Notes: generated by a model from the letters alone, not told the origin. Counted from the stretch's first letter, positions 10,920-23,015 are shown. The stretch is 64,000 bases of DNA from Tetrapyrgos nigripes (GCA_013368315.1 JAACJM010000106.1:1-64000); one strand, 5' to 3'. Translations and numbers: made by a program.

Positions 10920-11540
10920 AAGAAAGTCCCTACAAATATTTAGATAATATTGAACAGTTTCTGTATACCCTAATAAGCAAGTCTTTACTTATCAGGAAAT
11001 AGGTAGAACTTGCTAGTGGACTTTTCAATTTGTTTCGTATTTTCTCTACGTACCTTTTAGCAGACATTAAAAAGAAATAAGTAACTGTATAGTTGTAGCT
11101 GCGAGTAGTATAAAAGGACCAGATATTACGAGTAGCTACCCAAGCCATGTACTGTAGAGTATTGGATCTCGCTAGCAATAGTAGAGGACGTGAAACACAG
11201 ACTGAAGCTTCTAAACAAACTAAACTGCACTCTCTACGAGATAATAGAGTTTTAAATTGAACATTTTGTGGTTATAACTGTGATCTTTGTGTTGACCTTT
11301 TGGTCTATTAAGTGTTTGATTTGGGACTCGTTGATCCCCTTGGTGTTAAACTTGTGTTTATTGTGTTGTGTGCTAAGTGCTAACTTCATTGAAAAACCCT
11401 GATCAAAAGTACTTATAGTACAAGTAAACTGGGAGTTTGAGTACTCTGACTACTCAGAATACTCGTCTCATTTACATTTGTATACAGTTTTGTGTTTGGG
11501 TGTAGTTCCTAGCACTTAATTACAAAAACCACCTATTAAC
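10920..11540 (+). repeat. LTR and leader, same family as the LTR interrupted by Copia-1
   Basis: The block is the reverse complement of 44.62-44.67 kb joined to 49.71-50.28 kb, i.e. the sequence that Copia-1 interrupted. Shared anchors are TTTAGATAATATT, CTTTTAGCAGACATTAAAAAG, a TATA box in GTATAAAAGGAC (about 11108), CTGTAGAGTATTGG, and CTGACTACTCAGAATACTC. The match continues through AACCACCTATTA at about 11530 and then stops, so no gag remains here. Confidence 0.65.
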
Positions 11541-11703
11541 GGCAAGCAAGACAAGACACAAAGATGAGGAAAAGCAAGAAAGGGGAGAGGAACAACATAG
11601 CAAGAGGATCAAGTAGACCTATGGGCTCTCTTGGAAGGGGGTGGCACTGCTGCCTGGTCTCCCCGGCTCTCTCAGATGGAATCCATCGGGCATATGGTTT
11701 TTC

Positions 11704-11850
11704 AAGCAACAGGTCAAGCAACAGTTGCTTGACTGTTGCTTGAATTTTGCTTGATGTTGCTTGACTGTTGCTTGACCGTTGCTTGACTGTTGCTTGGCCC
11801 TGCTGGAAGATTACTTGGAAGTTGCTTGAGTACAATCCACTTGAGAGTAG
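11704..11850. repeat. GTTGCTTGA minisatellite, left block
   Basis: Imperfect 10-12-bp units of the form GTTGCTTGACT or GTTGCTTGATT, about nine copies. The same unit forms the larger arrays at 12.24 and 13.49 kb. Confidence 0.8.
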
Positions 11851-13350
11851 TCTGAGGATGGCTTGACTTTCTACTTTGGATGTGGCTGTGCTTATCCTAG
11901 TGTAGTGAAGTTCACTACACTTCATTTTACAGCAAGTTACTCACATTGAAAGGCTCATTCATTGAGGAGATATCATTTATACATACCCCATTCTCCATTT
12001 CAAATTGCTTTAACCTTCACTCAGTCAAGTACATAATTTTAAAATTGAAGAGATAGAAAAAAAAGTTTGAGAAAAATAAATTTATTGTCCCATTTATCCA
12101 GCTAATTTCACAACTATGTGGATGCTAAGTATGTCTGAGCATTATGTGCCTCTTTAATAGGTAATAGCTAACTTGGAGTAGTAGGCTGGTAGCTTGAATT
12201 GCTGGTGGCCCATATTTTATTCATACTGTTGCTTAACTTACCCTTAAGTGTTGCTTGACTGTTGCTTGACCTATGAGAAGTGTTGTTGGATGTTGCTTGA
12301 CTGTTGCTTGATGTTGCTTGAGTGTTGCTTGAGTGTTGCTTGACGTTGCTTGACTGTTGCTTGAGTGTTGCTTGAGTGTTGCTTGAGTGTTGCTTGAGTG
12401 TTGCTTGAGTGTTGCTTGACATTGCTTGAGTGTTGCTTGAGTGTTGCTTGATATTGCTTGATCTGTTGCTTGACCGTTGCTTGAGTGTTGCTTGAGTGTT
12501 GCTTGATGTTGCTTGACCTGGTGCTTGACCATTGCTTGACTGTGACTTGACTGTTGCCTGTGCCACTACAATTGAAGCTATCACTCAAGCCACATTCAGG
12601 CCACCTCCAACTACTCTTGAGCCATCTGCTTATACATCTGTGAAACACCTTTTATATGTCTGAATTTCAGAATATTTTCTGGCTTGCTTAACTATTGCCA
12701 ATGGGTTGCTGCAGGTTGTGGGGTACAGGTCTCACTGGTATGGATTTGGAAACCTGTGCTGACCTGTACCAGTAGAGGCAGACCCATTGTACCTGCCACT
12801 CTAAATATCAATTACTTATATGGTGTCTGACCTGCCAATAAGTATAGTAGGTAACACAGCTAGTAATTATATGGAATGAATTAGAATAGTTAGACACACT
12901 CAAGAACAGATGGGTTACCCACCAGACCTGCTGAAAACCCATACCTGTTCAGGTATGGGTCAGCTCAAAAGTATCTGTAGGGTACCTGTGCTGTTCACTA
13001 ACTACTGCAATTGTCTCTGTATTATAAAAGCTCATTGATAAGGATGTTTCTGTTCTCTCTGAGTTAGCATATTTAAAAAGCAAGCTATCTAATACAGCTG
13101 GGAAAATCTAGCAAAACTGAGCATTTGAGACTCAGAAGAGGCTAAACCAGTTTGCAGTAAAGGATGTGGTAAGTATGATATCCATCTCCTCAATAAATGA
13201 ACCTTTCAATGCAAGTAATTTGTTGTACAATGAAGTGTAGTGAAGTTGAGTAGACTGGGATAAGCACAGCCACACTAAAATTAGAAGTTAGGCTACCCTC
13301 AAGCTACTTGAGCCAGGGTAGCTTGAGTGACAGTAGCAGTGCCCAATGAC
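11795..13350. mobile_element. About 1.5-kb element with long imperfect terminal inverted repeats
   Basis: The segment 11882-11985 (TGTGGCTGTGCTTATCC, CACTACACTTCATT, CATTGAAAGG, ATTGAGGAGAT) is the reverse complement of 13160-13274 with scattered mismatches. Weaker matching continues outward to about 11.80 and 13.35 kb. The interior holds the 11-bp minisatellite (12.24-12.56 kb), and the span 12.70-13.02 kb resembles the foldback sequence at 34.4-34.5 kb. There is no transposase frame, so it would be a non-autonomous DNA element. A clear target duplication was not found and the outer ends are approximate. Confidence 0.6.
12243..12560. repeat. 11-bp minisatellite GTTGCTTGAGT
   Basis: More than 20 head-to-tail units, the commonest being GTTGCTTGAGT, with 10-13-bp variants. 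Because 11 is not a multiple of 3 and the unit has no stop on the minus strand, all three minus frames are open for about 300-420 bp and read as the same Gln/Ser/Asn-rich 11-residue repeat. I regard these frames as a by-product of the repeat. Confidence 0.9.
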
Positions 13351-13469
13351 TTTTGAGCACAGATTGAATTTTAAACCTGATTTATGTAGTGATTTTTTTT
13401 GAGGCCAATGCTAGTGACTTCAATATGACTTCAATAGGTTTTAATAGCACTTAAATGTTGTTCCACTGT

Positions 13470-13592
13470 TGGTTTGCTATTGCTGGATGTTGCTTGACTG
13501 TTGCTTGATGTTGATTGAGTGTTGCTTGACGTTGCTTGAGTGTTGCTTTACGTTGCTTGAGTGTTGCTTGACCTGTTGCTTGAAAATTTGGT
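13470..13592. repeat. GTTGCTTGA minisatellite, right block
   Basis: About nine units of the same 10-12-bp repeat. They directly abut the degenerate 3' end of the split gene (about 13.59 kb), so the minus frame of that gene runs into the array. Confidence 0.8.
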
Positions 13593-16500
13593 GGCCCGAA
13601 TCCATCACCCTAATAACATCTCTCACCATAATGACCCAATCTTTGCTCCCAATTGAGCTGTCCAGGTTCTCTTCAAAGCCACCACAAAAGGAACGTGAGA
13701 ACGGAGTACATCCCATTGTTCCCTGGACATACTAGAGTTCCCCAGCCTTTGCCCACATCAAATCTCCACTCGGACTTGTCTTTCCACTCAGCCTGAGCAT
13801 ATCTTCCCCAATTCTCATCCAATCTTCCCCACTCAGGCTGTAAGGAGTTCCACCATTTCTTGAACAGGGGACAGAAATCAGGAACCAGGTCTTTCCTATC
13901 ATTTTTGACCCAAATGGAGATATGAGGAGGTCAATGAGTGGTAGGGAGAGTTTTTGTGTTGCTCTGGAACTTGTAGGAGGACTCTAAGGCCATCAAGGAG
14001 TCCATGGCATCAGCCCAAAGTTCTCCAGATACATTGTTTTGCAGGTAGCCATACATCTTGGAGGCCCATGAGGGAAGAGGATGACAGTCATCAATTGAGA
14101 AGTGAGGTGTATGAGGGGTTGAAAGAGAATCAAAGGCTCTTTTGCTGGAAGAAGCGGCAGCTCTATAGGTTAAATCAGTCAGACTTTTGCAAAAGCGAAG
14201 GTTGACTGACAACACTCATGGATTCTGGGAGTCAGACCCTGACCCCTCACCAGGGACATCAACATTCATTGCCATATTCCTGTCAGAGGCAGATTTGGTA
14301 GCAGTGGAAGCCTCAGTGGCAGGGGTCTCAATGCTATAAGGTGGAGGGGTTAATCTTTTGCAAAAGTGAGGGTTGGCTAACAGCACTCATGGATTCTCGG
14401 AGTCAGACCCTAACCCCTCACCAGGGATATCAACGTTCATTGTCACATCCTCATTAGCAGCAGGTGGGGTACCAGTGGAGGTCTTGGTGGCCAGGGTCTC
14501 AATGCTATAAGGTGGAGGGGTCAAGCTTTTGCAAAAGTGAGGGTTGACTGAGAGTACTCATGGATTCTGGGAGTCAGACCCTGACCCCACACTGAGAATA
14601 TCAACGTTCTTTGTCATGTCCTCATTGATAGTAGGTGGGGTACCAGTGGAAACCTTACTATAAGGTGGAGGGTCAAGCTTTTGCAAAAGTAAAGGTTAAT
14701 GGATATCACTCACAAATTCTGGACATCAAGCCCTGACCCCTCACCAGGGATATGATTCCTTGGTAGTCCCTTGTCGGTTGCAGGTGGGGTGGTAGAGGCC
14801 ACAAGTCTATAGGTTGGGGCAGTCAGACTTTTGCAAAAATGTAGGACAATGCACTCACTCTGTGTCATCTCCCACACCCAAAGCAGTGTTAAGAACGACT
14901 GGCTCCTTTCCCACACCATTATCAGCAGCTGTTGGCTCACCTGCTCCTGAGCTTTCCTCAGCAGGAACAGTGGGGAGTCTATAGGTTGGTGAACCAGTCA
15001 GACTTTTTCAAATGCAAAGGATAAATTCCACTTACTCTGAGTCCTTTTGAGTGTCAGATGCTGAATCGACTTTCAGGACTTTTCCAACACTTGTACTACT
15101 CTTGATGCCTCCATCACTATCAGTCTCCAAATTTTGAGCCATGGTCTCACTGGAGAAAGGTTAGAACATTGCTCTTTAGCCAAAGTAGTGGATCTATCAC
15201 TTACATTGGAGGGACAGATAGGAGAGGCTTTGGTTGAAATGGAAGCAGAGGCTGCACCAGAAACAGAATTGGTGGTCATTAACAGCAGTGAGGTTGGTTT
15301 ATTGGGAGGAGGGATTGCACTTTTATTGGCCTCAGGCTTAGTGACAGTAGCCTGAGGATGAGGACAACCACTTGACTTAGGTTTTGGAGGAAGACCTGCA
15401 GGTCAAAAAGGAGACTTTCGAGAAAGACCTGCTGGTCCAAAATGAGGCTTTTGAGGAAGACCTGCAGCCAGACCATGAGGATGGCTCACCTGGGGTTTCA
15501 GCAGGAACAGAGACTGCAGTTGCACCAGGGACAGCAGCATCCTCAATACCAGGACAGCTACAATAAAATATAAATATACTGTTTTTGCAAAAGCGAAGGT
15601 TTGCTTACAGCTTCTTGATGGCAGTAATCAACCTTTCAATTTTTCTGTCCAGCATGTCAGGCAACTCCATAATGTTATCTGCAACATGCACTAGGCATTT
15701 GTACAGCGCCATGGTGTCGAACTTGCCTTTTTTGACCAGCTTGGCATCGTAATCATCTTGACTTTCTGATGCCTGCTTTTGAAAAAGTGTGTCCAAGACA
15801 GGGTTCCAGTGCTCCTCCCAAGAGTTCTTATTGCTAAAAGACTGGGGCCATGGTCCCTCTTGATAACATGAGACTGCCAAATAATCCTGCTGTTTGCCCT
15901 CCTCAAGTGTCTCCGGCAAAAAGGGAATGAGAGTCCTGAGAGCGCTAAGCATCTTTGTGTCCTGTTTTGGTATGGGAAGGTCATTAGGGTCTTCAGCAGG
16001 AGTGGGAGGAGCACCTGGACCAGGGTCAGCAGCAGGCAAATCACTGTTGACATCCTCCATCTCAACATCTTCAGGGACATTCAAAACCTTCTTGGCCTCC
16101 CGTGCTTTAACAGTGAGCATCCTTTGTGATTGGCAGGTAGGTCTTCTCGGCTCAGCCTTGTTCAACGTCTTCGACTTCTTGTGCTTCTTGGATGGTCCAG
16201 ACATGGAGTCCTTCAAACTTTGTACTGTGTCGGTGAGGCCTATCTTGTCTATGGCCCGCATTCAGGCCTTTTGTTCTTGATCATCAGCCTATGCTTGTCG
16301 AGCTTCTGAAGAGCTTGAAGCCTGAGCTGGCAGTCCCTAGTCAACATATCCTCCAGCTCTGCCTGCAACTCCTCAATGATGATATGACCCTTCTTCATCT
16401 TAGGAGTGGAAGGAGGAGTGGGCTCTATCTCCTTGTCCTCAGCCAGCTGATTCTCCTTGTCCTCAGTAGGCTGTTCCTCCCAATCTTCCTCCTCCTCTCC

Positions 16501-17180
16501 TTCCTCCTCCTCCTTGTCACTGTCTTCAGCTTCCTCTTCCTCACTGTTCTTCCCTTTTCCCTTTCCCTTTGACGACTTCTTCCCTGGCTTCTTCCCCTTT
16601 CCTTTCGATGACTGTGTCTCTGTCTTCTCCTTCTCTTTTCCCTTGGCCTTTGACTTTCCCTTTCCCTTTGCTGTCACCTGTCCGGCCTTTGCAGGGGATT
16701 CATGAGTGACCAACACATCGAGGTCAAGAGTCGGCTCCAAGGTATTCCCCACTTTCTCCACCTGTTTATGATTGGGGAGACTTGCAGGCAAACCTGTCCA
16801 CACAGAAGGATACATTAGTAGGGACTTTAGCAAAAGTGATGATACTCACCCTGCTCTAACCTGAAACATGACCTTGCGTATTCTGCAACCAGTTTTACAT
16901 GCAGGTATTTGAACCCCACAGGGTCCCAATCATGGAAAGCCATTGGATTTGGCCCAGGTGTTTCCCCTACTTGAACACTGTCAAGAAGGAATTATTAGAA
17001 TTTTTGAAAAAGTCACGGAACACAAATCACTTCTCACCTGCACATGAAGATATTGTCCTGGTTGCTGTCCTCCAAGTCCATCAGGGAAAACCTCTGCCGA
17101 TAATCAAGCATAAATTTAGCAAAACCAAGGACAATTTTGCAGATTCTGCAGGCTGTACCAGCTTTGCCCGATTTTTCAGA
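13590..17180 (-). pseudogene. 3' part of a split multi-exon gene of unknown function
   Basis: Read leftward from about 17.18 kb, short exons encode RFSLMDLEDSNQDN, then VGETPGPNPMAFHDWDP (about 16.97-16.85 kb). A long Lys/Gly/Glu-rich low-complexity stretch follows (16.83-16.25 kb). Next come a domain ending ITAIKKL (15.61 kb), Ser/Thr/acidic linker exons (15.55-14.2 kb, partly tandemly duplicated), and a C-terminal domain with two Trp-rich motifs: KKWWNSLQPEWG (13.85 kb) and NNGMYSVLTFLLWW (13.70 kb). I recall this arrangement from uncharacterised agaricomycete proteins, but no function is known to me. Introns have clear GTGAGT or GTAAGT donors, and several contain TTTTGCAAAAG. Frameshifts near 16265 and 13690 and lost donors in the tandem exons make it a pseudogene. 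The matching N-terminal half lies at 24.55-26.0 kb. Confidence 0.65.
14170..14700 (-). repeat. Tandem exon-plus-intron duplication, period 171 bp
   Basis: At least three units of about 114-bp exon plus 57-bp intron stand in tandem. Exon units encode a 38-residue acidic, Ser/Thr/Pro-rich segment with a conserved MNVDIPGEG core and SDS(E/Q)NP end. Each intron carries CTTTTGCAAAAG and ends CTTATAG or CTATAG. The next exon upstream (about 14.7 kb) has a good GTGAGT donor. In units 1-3 the same position reads ATGAGT after CC, so the donor GT has become AT, consistent with loss of a CpG. Confidence 0.75.
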
Positions 17181-17287
17181 TCCCCTTCCATTTGTCAGAC
17201 CATTTTTCAAAATAATGCATACATTAGACAAAATTTGTTGTCGAGTATACACTGTAAATCTACGATAAATTAGTACAAAATTGTCCA

Positions 17288-19618
17288 TCACACCATATTG
17301 TCGACATCGATATCTGGTAGGTCCATGTCGTCTGAACGATTACTGGCCCTAATAAACGTAGAGAATGAGCTATGAAAGTAAATGGTGGATACAACGGACA
17401 TACCTCCGTGATGTCTCGATACAATCCTGCGGCCATATTGTGAAACTTGAGACGGCTGCTCTGGTCCAGCTTGATGATTTTCTGCTCCATTAATCTGATG
17501 TGCCTGTCGTATTCGCTGTGCATGACGCCAAGGTCAAAGCTCTGCTTGATGCAGGTTCCAGTCGAGTACTCCCTCAGAGCCACGAATATCTGAGCAAAGA
17601 AGTTAAGTGGATAAGAACAGGATCAAAAAAGGGCTACGCACCGCAATTCCAACTAAACCAAGCATAGCCATTGGGATCTCCTTGGCATCGTTGCCGTCGA
17701 AAGTGGAAGAGAACGTGTCTTCAAATTTTTTACCCAGGCTGACGTGGTGGAGAGAGTCAGTCCAGAAAGCCTCCTTGAGAACGTCAGAGACTGCCGGGTG
17801 ATGATAGGGTTCACTACTGCGCCAGGTCATCGTATCAGTGGGCTACAGTGAGTTTTTCAGTGTCAAGAACAAGAACGAAATGAGAAAAGGCTCACATTAC
17901 CAAGCGGGAAAATGTAACAACAGGCCTTGAGTAGATCTTTAGCAAGCTTGGATCGCTGTGTCTCATCTAACTTGAGGAGTTCGTAGCGAGCGGGAACGAT
18001 CTTCTCAGCGGCCTCCTTGACACGTCCTTGTATTGTGGAGACTCTGTTATTTACCTAGATAGTGATTGATATTAATTAAACCAAAAAGAATAGAATAGAG
18101 TAGCTCACATATGCACTGATCAATTGATTAAACTTGTTGTCTTTATCGAAGCGGTCGGCGATGGCAGATTTATCGTGCTTGTTGCAGGCAGCTTTGAATG
18201 CAAGGTCGACGTAGTCTTGCTGGTCCTTGGACTGGGGACAAGCATCTCGAAACATCATGATGCCAATTGCATTGTTGGTGGTTTCGCTTGTCACGAGGCA
18301 TAGGGGTTGTGGTTGCTTGAGCAAAGCAATGTAGCGCTGGCCGCTCTTAGGAAAGTACATGTGTGCTTCGGATGGATAAAGATGGTTATGAGGCTAATAC
18401 AACGTCAGCGCCGCAAAGTAAAACTATAAAAACAAAACCTACATCATCAGCGGCAACCTGGGCATAGTTGGCACCTTCATCCTTTTCCTTACAAGTCGAC
18501 TTCGTTTTTTTCGGCTGCGGGGCTTGCTGTTCTTGCGATGCCTCGACCTGGATCTCAGGGCACTGCAAGTCTATGTTAGTATCCGAAGAGAGGAAACCCA
18601 TGGATGAGACTTTCCTCATCACTATACTTTGCATCTCTTTTTGAAATCTAAAAACAATCAGACGATATCTCATATCAGGAAGATGTAGGGAATCTCGAAA
18701 TGCGGCTCACCTTGGGCTGTTCTACCTCACCACACTGGATTTTTTTTCTTGATGCTGTCCTTGGAGCGTGGAGTAGTTTTGTACTCAGCCAGCTTCTCAG
18801 TCGAGTTTCGACTGGCTTGTCCAGGAGGTGGTGTGACAAACCCGAAACCATTTGCGTCAACAGCTGCAATGGTGAAGAAGTAAGTTAAAGGTACGCGTCA
18901 GCCAACACTGTGACTGTCATGTGATGCAGTGACTCACTGTCTGTCTTTTCAGACTTCAAGTTTCTGGCAGCGTTTCCTACAACCTGTACACACTTTTGAG
19001 ACCATTAATACCCCAGAAACGCGATATATACCAGTAATCTTACGTCCTGAGTGAGTTCCTCATCGTCGATATCCTCATCCTCATCCTCTTCTGTGGCACT
19101 GCTATCATCGTCAACTTTGGCATCAATCTCGTCACCACTCTCTTCTGGCTCATCGGGGTCACCATTGTTTCATCTTGGGTCTCTTTGACATGTTTGGTTT
19201 TTGTCTGAGGCTGTCCGTTAGCAGCAGCCACACTTGTCTTATGGCCTATAGGACAATGTTAGTATACTATTGATTAATGACCGTAAATGAACTCACCTGT
19301 ATTCCCACTAGCAGTGCTGGCAGGAGCTGTGGTCTTCTTTCTTGGGGCTTTTGTCTTTGGAACGACATCTGGAACGACATGGTCAGTTTAATTTTTGAAT
19401 TGTGCATGCTTGTAAAATATACTCACTTTGAGTAGCAGCTGATGTCTTCGGCTTCTTAGAGCCTTGCGAGGCATTGTTTTCTGTTGCTGGAGGCCATTTA
19501 CGCAGTGTGCGACCTTCTTTGGACGCGATCAGTGAGTGTGCTGCCTTTTATATCTGTTACCGCCTGACTTACTTGTTTGATCCCTTTTAGACTTGTTTTT
19601 ATTGGTACGGTTGCTCAT
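17288..19618 (-). CDS. DUF6532-domain protein
   Basis: About ten exons with short GT-AG introns run from ATG at 19616-19618 to TGA at 17288-17290 (C-terminus ...DIDVDNMV). The N-terminal third is basic then acidic (KKPKTSAATQ; repeated D/E near 19.1 kb) and looks disordered. The conserved part starts near 18.4 kb (MYFPKSGQRYIALLKQ), continues with NNRVSTIQGRVKEAAEK, then HHPAVSDVLKEAFW and IPMAMLGLVGIA, and ends with FVALREYSTGTCIKQSF (17.58 kb), the order expected of DUF6532 proteins of mushroom fungi. Their function is unknown; they are multi-copy and often near transposons. Two weak points: exon 4 needs a one-base shift near 19165 for its acidic stretch, and an A8 run near 18746 shifts frame unless an intron starts at once. 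Either could be a sequencing error or decay. It is divergent from the transposase, with about 160 bp between the starts. Confidence 0.7.
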
Positions 19619-19777
19619 TGCAAGGATATCGCTAAGGGAACTTGGGGGCATGGACGATGGTGGTGGTTGTGAAAAAAAAAAAGACGTGACAAATATTTGT
19701 TTTCTGCACAGTACGGTGTTATGTTTTTCTGCTCTTTTCGACAAGATTCTAAGCTCCTCCGCACAGTACCAGTTATC
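19619..19777. promoter_or_regulatory. Shared intergenic region between DUF6532 and Plavaka transposase
   Basis: Only 159 bp separate the two divergent start codons, so this region must hold both promoters and 5' leaders. It contains an A10 run near 19673-19682 and a TTTTTCTGCTCTTTTC pyrimidine stretch. I see no clear TATA box on either strand. Assignment as a bidirectional promoter is by position only. Confidence 0.45.
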
Positions 19778-22700
19778 ATGTCTGAGTTCTGCCAAGGATG
19801 TGGCAAACTATACCAACGTCTCACACAGCATCTTCACCGGACACAAGACCCAATCTGTCGAGAGTACGTGCAACTGCTCGAGAAGAACCCTGGACCCAGC
19901 TCAGAAGTGACTGCAAACTTTCTCAATCTTTTTGGTGGTCCCACTCCGATTCATACCGATGCTCAAGGCGACTACTTCGGGGACTACAATGATCTCCATG
20001 ATTCCGTCGACATCTCATCTTGTGTGGGAAGTCCCATTGTAGTTGATGACAGTGGCTGTGCACACACCACTTTAGACGATCTTGGCGCATTGGTATCCAA
20101 GTCAGACTCAGAGGATTTGGACAATGAAGACGCAGCTGCTGTAGCAGAATGTGAAGACCATTGGGAAGCAGAGTTGGCAAGTGAGGAACAGTACTGGCTT
20201 GGCATACAGGAAGAAATGGAATTGGAAAGTGATGGTAACGAAAGCGATGCACTACTCAATGCCTCAGAGCTACCCAACTCTTGGCCACCTCCAGCTACAC
20301 AATCGACCACCTTCCAACAGCCTCATATTCAACGGTACCCAGATCCTCGCGCAGGTGCACCCCTTTCATTCCAAACTGCTCGAGTCAGTGCACATGAGGC
20401 TTATAGTGCAGATTTGGGGCATGCAGCAAATGTTTGGGCACCGTTTACTTCGGAGATTGATTGGAGGGTCGCAAAATGGGCAAAGATGCGGGGTCCGAGC
20501 TCTACAGCGCTCTCTGAGCTTTTATCTATCGACAGGGTGGGTCATTTTATTCTCTTTATTCTTTGAATTATGCTTAACTTGCTTTGATCATACCTAGGTC
20601 TCGGAACGGCTGGGACTGTCATACAAGAACGCCGTCGAACTCAACAAGATTATTGACAACAACCTTCCTAGCTGGCCCCAATTTGAGCAGCAGGAAGTGG
20701 TAGTCATGGGCAAAGTTTTTGAAGTCTTCTTTCGCAACATCTTGCAGTGTGTCAAGGCTCTGTACAACGACCCCAAATTCACTCCCTACTTGAAGTTTGC
20801 CCCTGAACACCATTTCGAGGATAACAGCTGTTCTGATCAGCTGTACCATGATATGCATACCGGCCAGTGGTGGTGGTCTACCCAGGTAAGTGGCTGTCAT
20901 GACTAGCATTTATTCTGGTCTGGTTCTGAAATGTTGAATCCTATTTTTAGGAAAAACTTGATCAAACTGTGGGTCCTGGTCGTACTATCATTCCCCTCAT
21001 CATTTCTTCCGACAAAACACAAGTCACCGTTTTCCGAAACAAGACTGTGTATCCCGTGTACCTTTCCCTTGGTAACATACCCAAAGAAATCCGCTGAAAG
21101 CCTTCGAAGCGCGCTTATGTGCTTCTCGGCTATCTTCCATCTACCCGCCTAGAACACATCCAGTCTCCAGCTTCTCGTCGTTGCTGTGTTGCCAACCTGT
21201 TCCACACTTGCATGAAGCATATTGTGCAGCCCTTAGTAGACGCTGGTGCCTCAGGAATTGTTATGACTAGTGGTGATGGGGTTGACCGATTGGGTCATCC
21301 TATCTTCGCAGTCTACATCGGTGACTACCCTGAACAAATTCTCGTAACATGCAGAATAACTGGGTTCTGTCCTCGATGTACCATTCCTCGGCAACAAGTT
21401 GGAGAGAACACCGAACCACATCCACTCCGCAGTCTGGGGGCAGTTCGAGAAGTTTTGAAGAAGGTGGATGAGGGTGCCTCTGTCTTCATTAGAGCATGCA
21501 AGGAGGTTTCCATTAGGCCTGTCTTCGAGCCTTTTTGGGCTGACCTTCCCTATTCAAATGTCTTCCTCTCTATCACTCCCGACATACTTCACCAACTCTA
21601 CCAGGGCGTGCTCAAGCATCTGAAGGGCTGGGTCATCAGTGCCTATGGTGCTCATGAGATAGATGCCCGTTGCTGTTGACTCCCTCCTAATCACAATGTT
21701 TGTATTTTCATCAAGGGTATCTCCTCCCTATCACATGTTACCAGTCAAGAACATGACCAAATTGCCTGTTTTTTACTCGGTATCATCGCAGATGCTCCCC
21801 TTCCAGGTGGAATGTCTAATGCTCGTCTTCATCACTGTCTTTGTGGCCTTGTCAACTTCCTTTTCCTCGCCCAGTACCCCGTTCACTCCAACAAAACACT
21901 CTCACTCATGGAAAATGCTCTTCAGCAATTTCATGAGAACAAGTCTATCTTGCGTGACCTCGACATCAGGTCTGACTTCCGCATTCTGAAAATCCACTTC
22001 CTAAACCATTATGTCGAAACCGTCCGTATGATGGGTACATTTGACAACTTCAACACAGAGTACACCAAATGCCTCCACATTGACTACACCAAAGATGCAT
22101 ATAGGGCAACTAATAAGAAGGATGAATATCCCCAAATGACGGCATGGTTAGAGCAGAAGGAGAAGGTGATGTCTCATGAGGCTCACGTTGAGTGGAGGTT
22201 GAGTGGAATGCAACCTGTGTTGCGGTTGCATTGGGTCTCCCCTGGCTTTAACACAACACGCATCCTTCACATGACCAAGCACCCCTCTGTATGCTCTGTG
22301 GGGATTATGGACCTCATCACTCACTATGGAGCCACCTTTTTTGCAGATGCTCTGTCACGCTTTTTGGTCGAGCTGGCAAACCCCACTCTTTCCGGTCGTC
22401 GACTGCAAGACGAAGTCGACTATCATTTTCTTCCTATCAACACTGTTTCAGTCTTTCACCGCATCAAGTATCTACGACATGACTTCTTCATGGACACCTT
22501 GACCACAGCAGACTCCATACATGCCCAACCCTCTCGTCGTGACAAACGCAATCATATTGTCCCAGGGCGTTTTGATACCGCTCTCATTCGTGTTAATGAC
22601 TCTGAAGGTTACGATAATGTTTCCCAAGGTGGGTTTCTCAGGGTTTATAGTCTCAGCCATGACTAACTGCAATTTGACAGACCTGCGTGTTGGTCAGGTG

Positions 22701-23015
22701 CGCATTATATTCTCCATCAAAGACAAGGACATATCAGCTGTCTTTGAAGGTGTCCCAGAGAGTGAGCATCCAAGCCATTTGGCCTATGTCGAATGGTTTA
22801 CACCCTTTGCATGCCAGGACAAAAACCATGGGTATTACAAGGTTTCACGTTGCAATGTAGATGGAGGGCGTTTGGTGAGTGTTGTGGATATTCAGCGTGT
22901 GATACGTAGTGTTCATATGATACCTGCATTTGGACGAGTTGCGGCTCGTGAATGGACCAGTACTATGGTTTTAGAGAAGTATTCTCATTTCTTTGTGAAT
23001 ACTGATAGCGACTGA
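19778..23015 (+). pseudogene. Plavaka-family transposase with in-frame stops
   Basis: Exon 1 (19778-20536) begins MSEFCQGCGKLYQRLTQHL, a C2H-type zinc-finger start common in this family. Introns lie at 20537-20597, 20886-20950 and 22629-22680, all GT-AG and in frame. The catalytic region reads IISSDKTQVTVFRNKTVYPV (about 21000), GNIPKEIR, ASGIVMTSGDGVDRLGHPIF (about 21250), GDYPEQILVT with C-x2-C, and SITPDILHQLYQGVLKHLKG (about 21600), the Plavaka signature blocks of an RNase H-fold transposase. Two in-frame TGA codons (21095-21097 and 21677-21679) fall where family members have arginine. Nearby arginine positions have become cysteine (ARCC, HNVCIF), all explained by C to T at CpG. The final exon ends TGA at 23013-23015. 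The protein would be about 1,000 residues if the stops were sense codons; as it stands it cannot be full length. Confidence 0.9.

Noticed and set aside
12168..12648. Three overlapping Gln/Asn/Ser-rich minus frames of 99-138 residues
   Set aside because: They are the same 11-bp minisatellite read in three frames; no start context, intron or domain supports a protein.
11704..13592. CRISPR-like array
   Set aside because: Units are contiguous 11-bp repeats without spacers, and the genome is eukaryotic.
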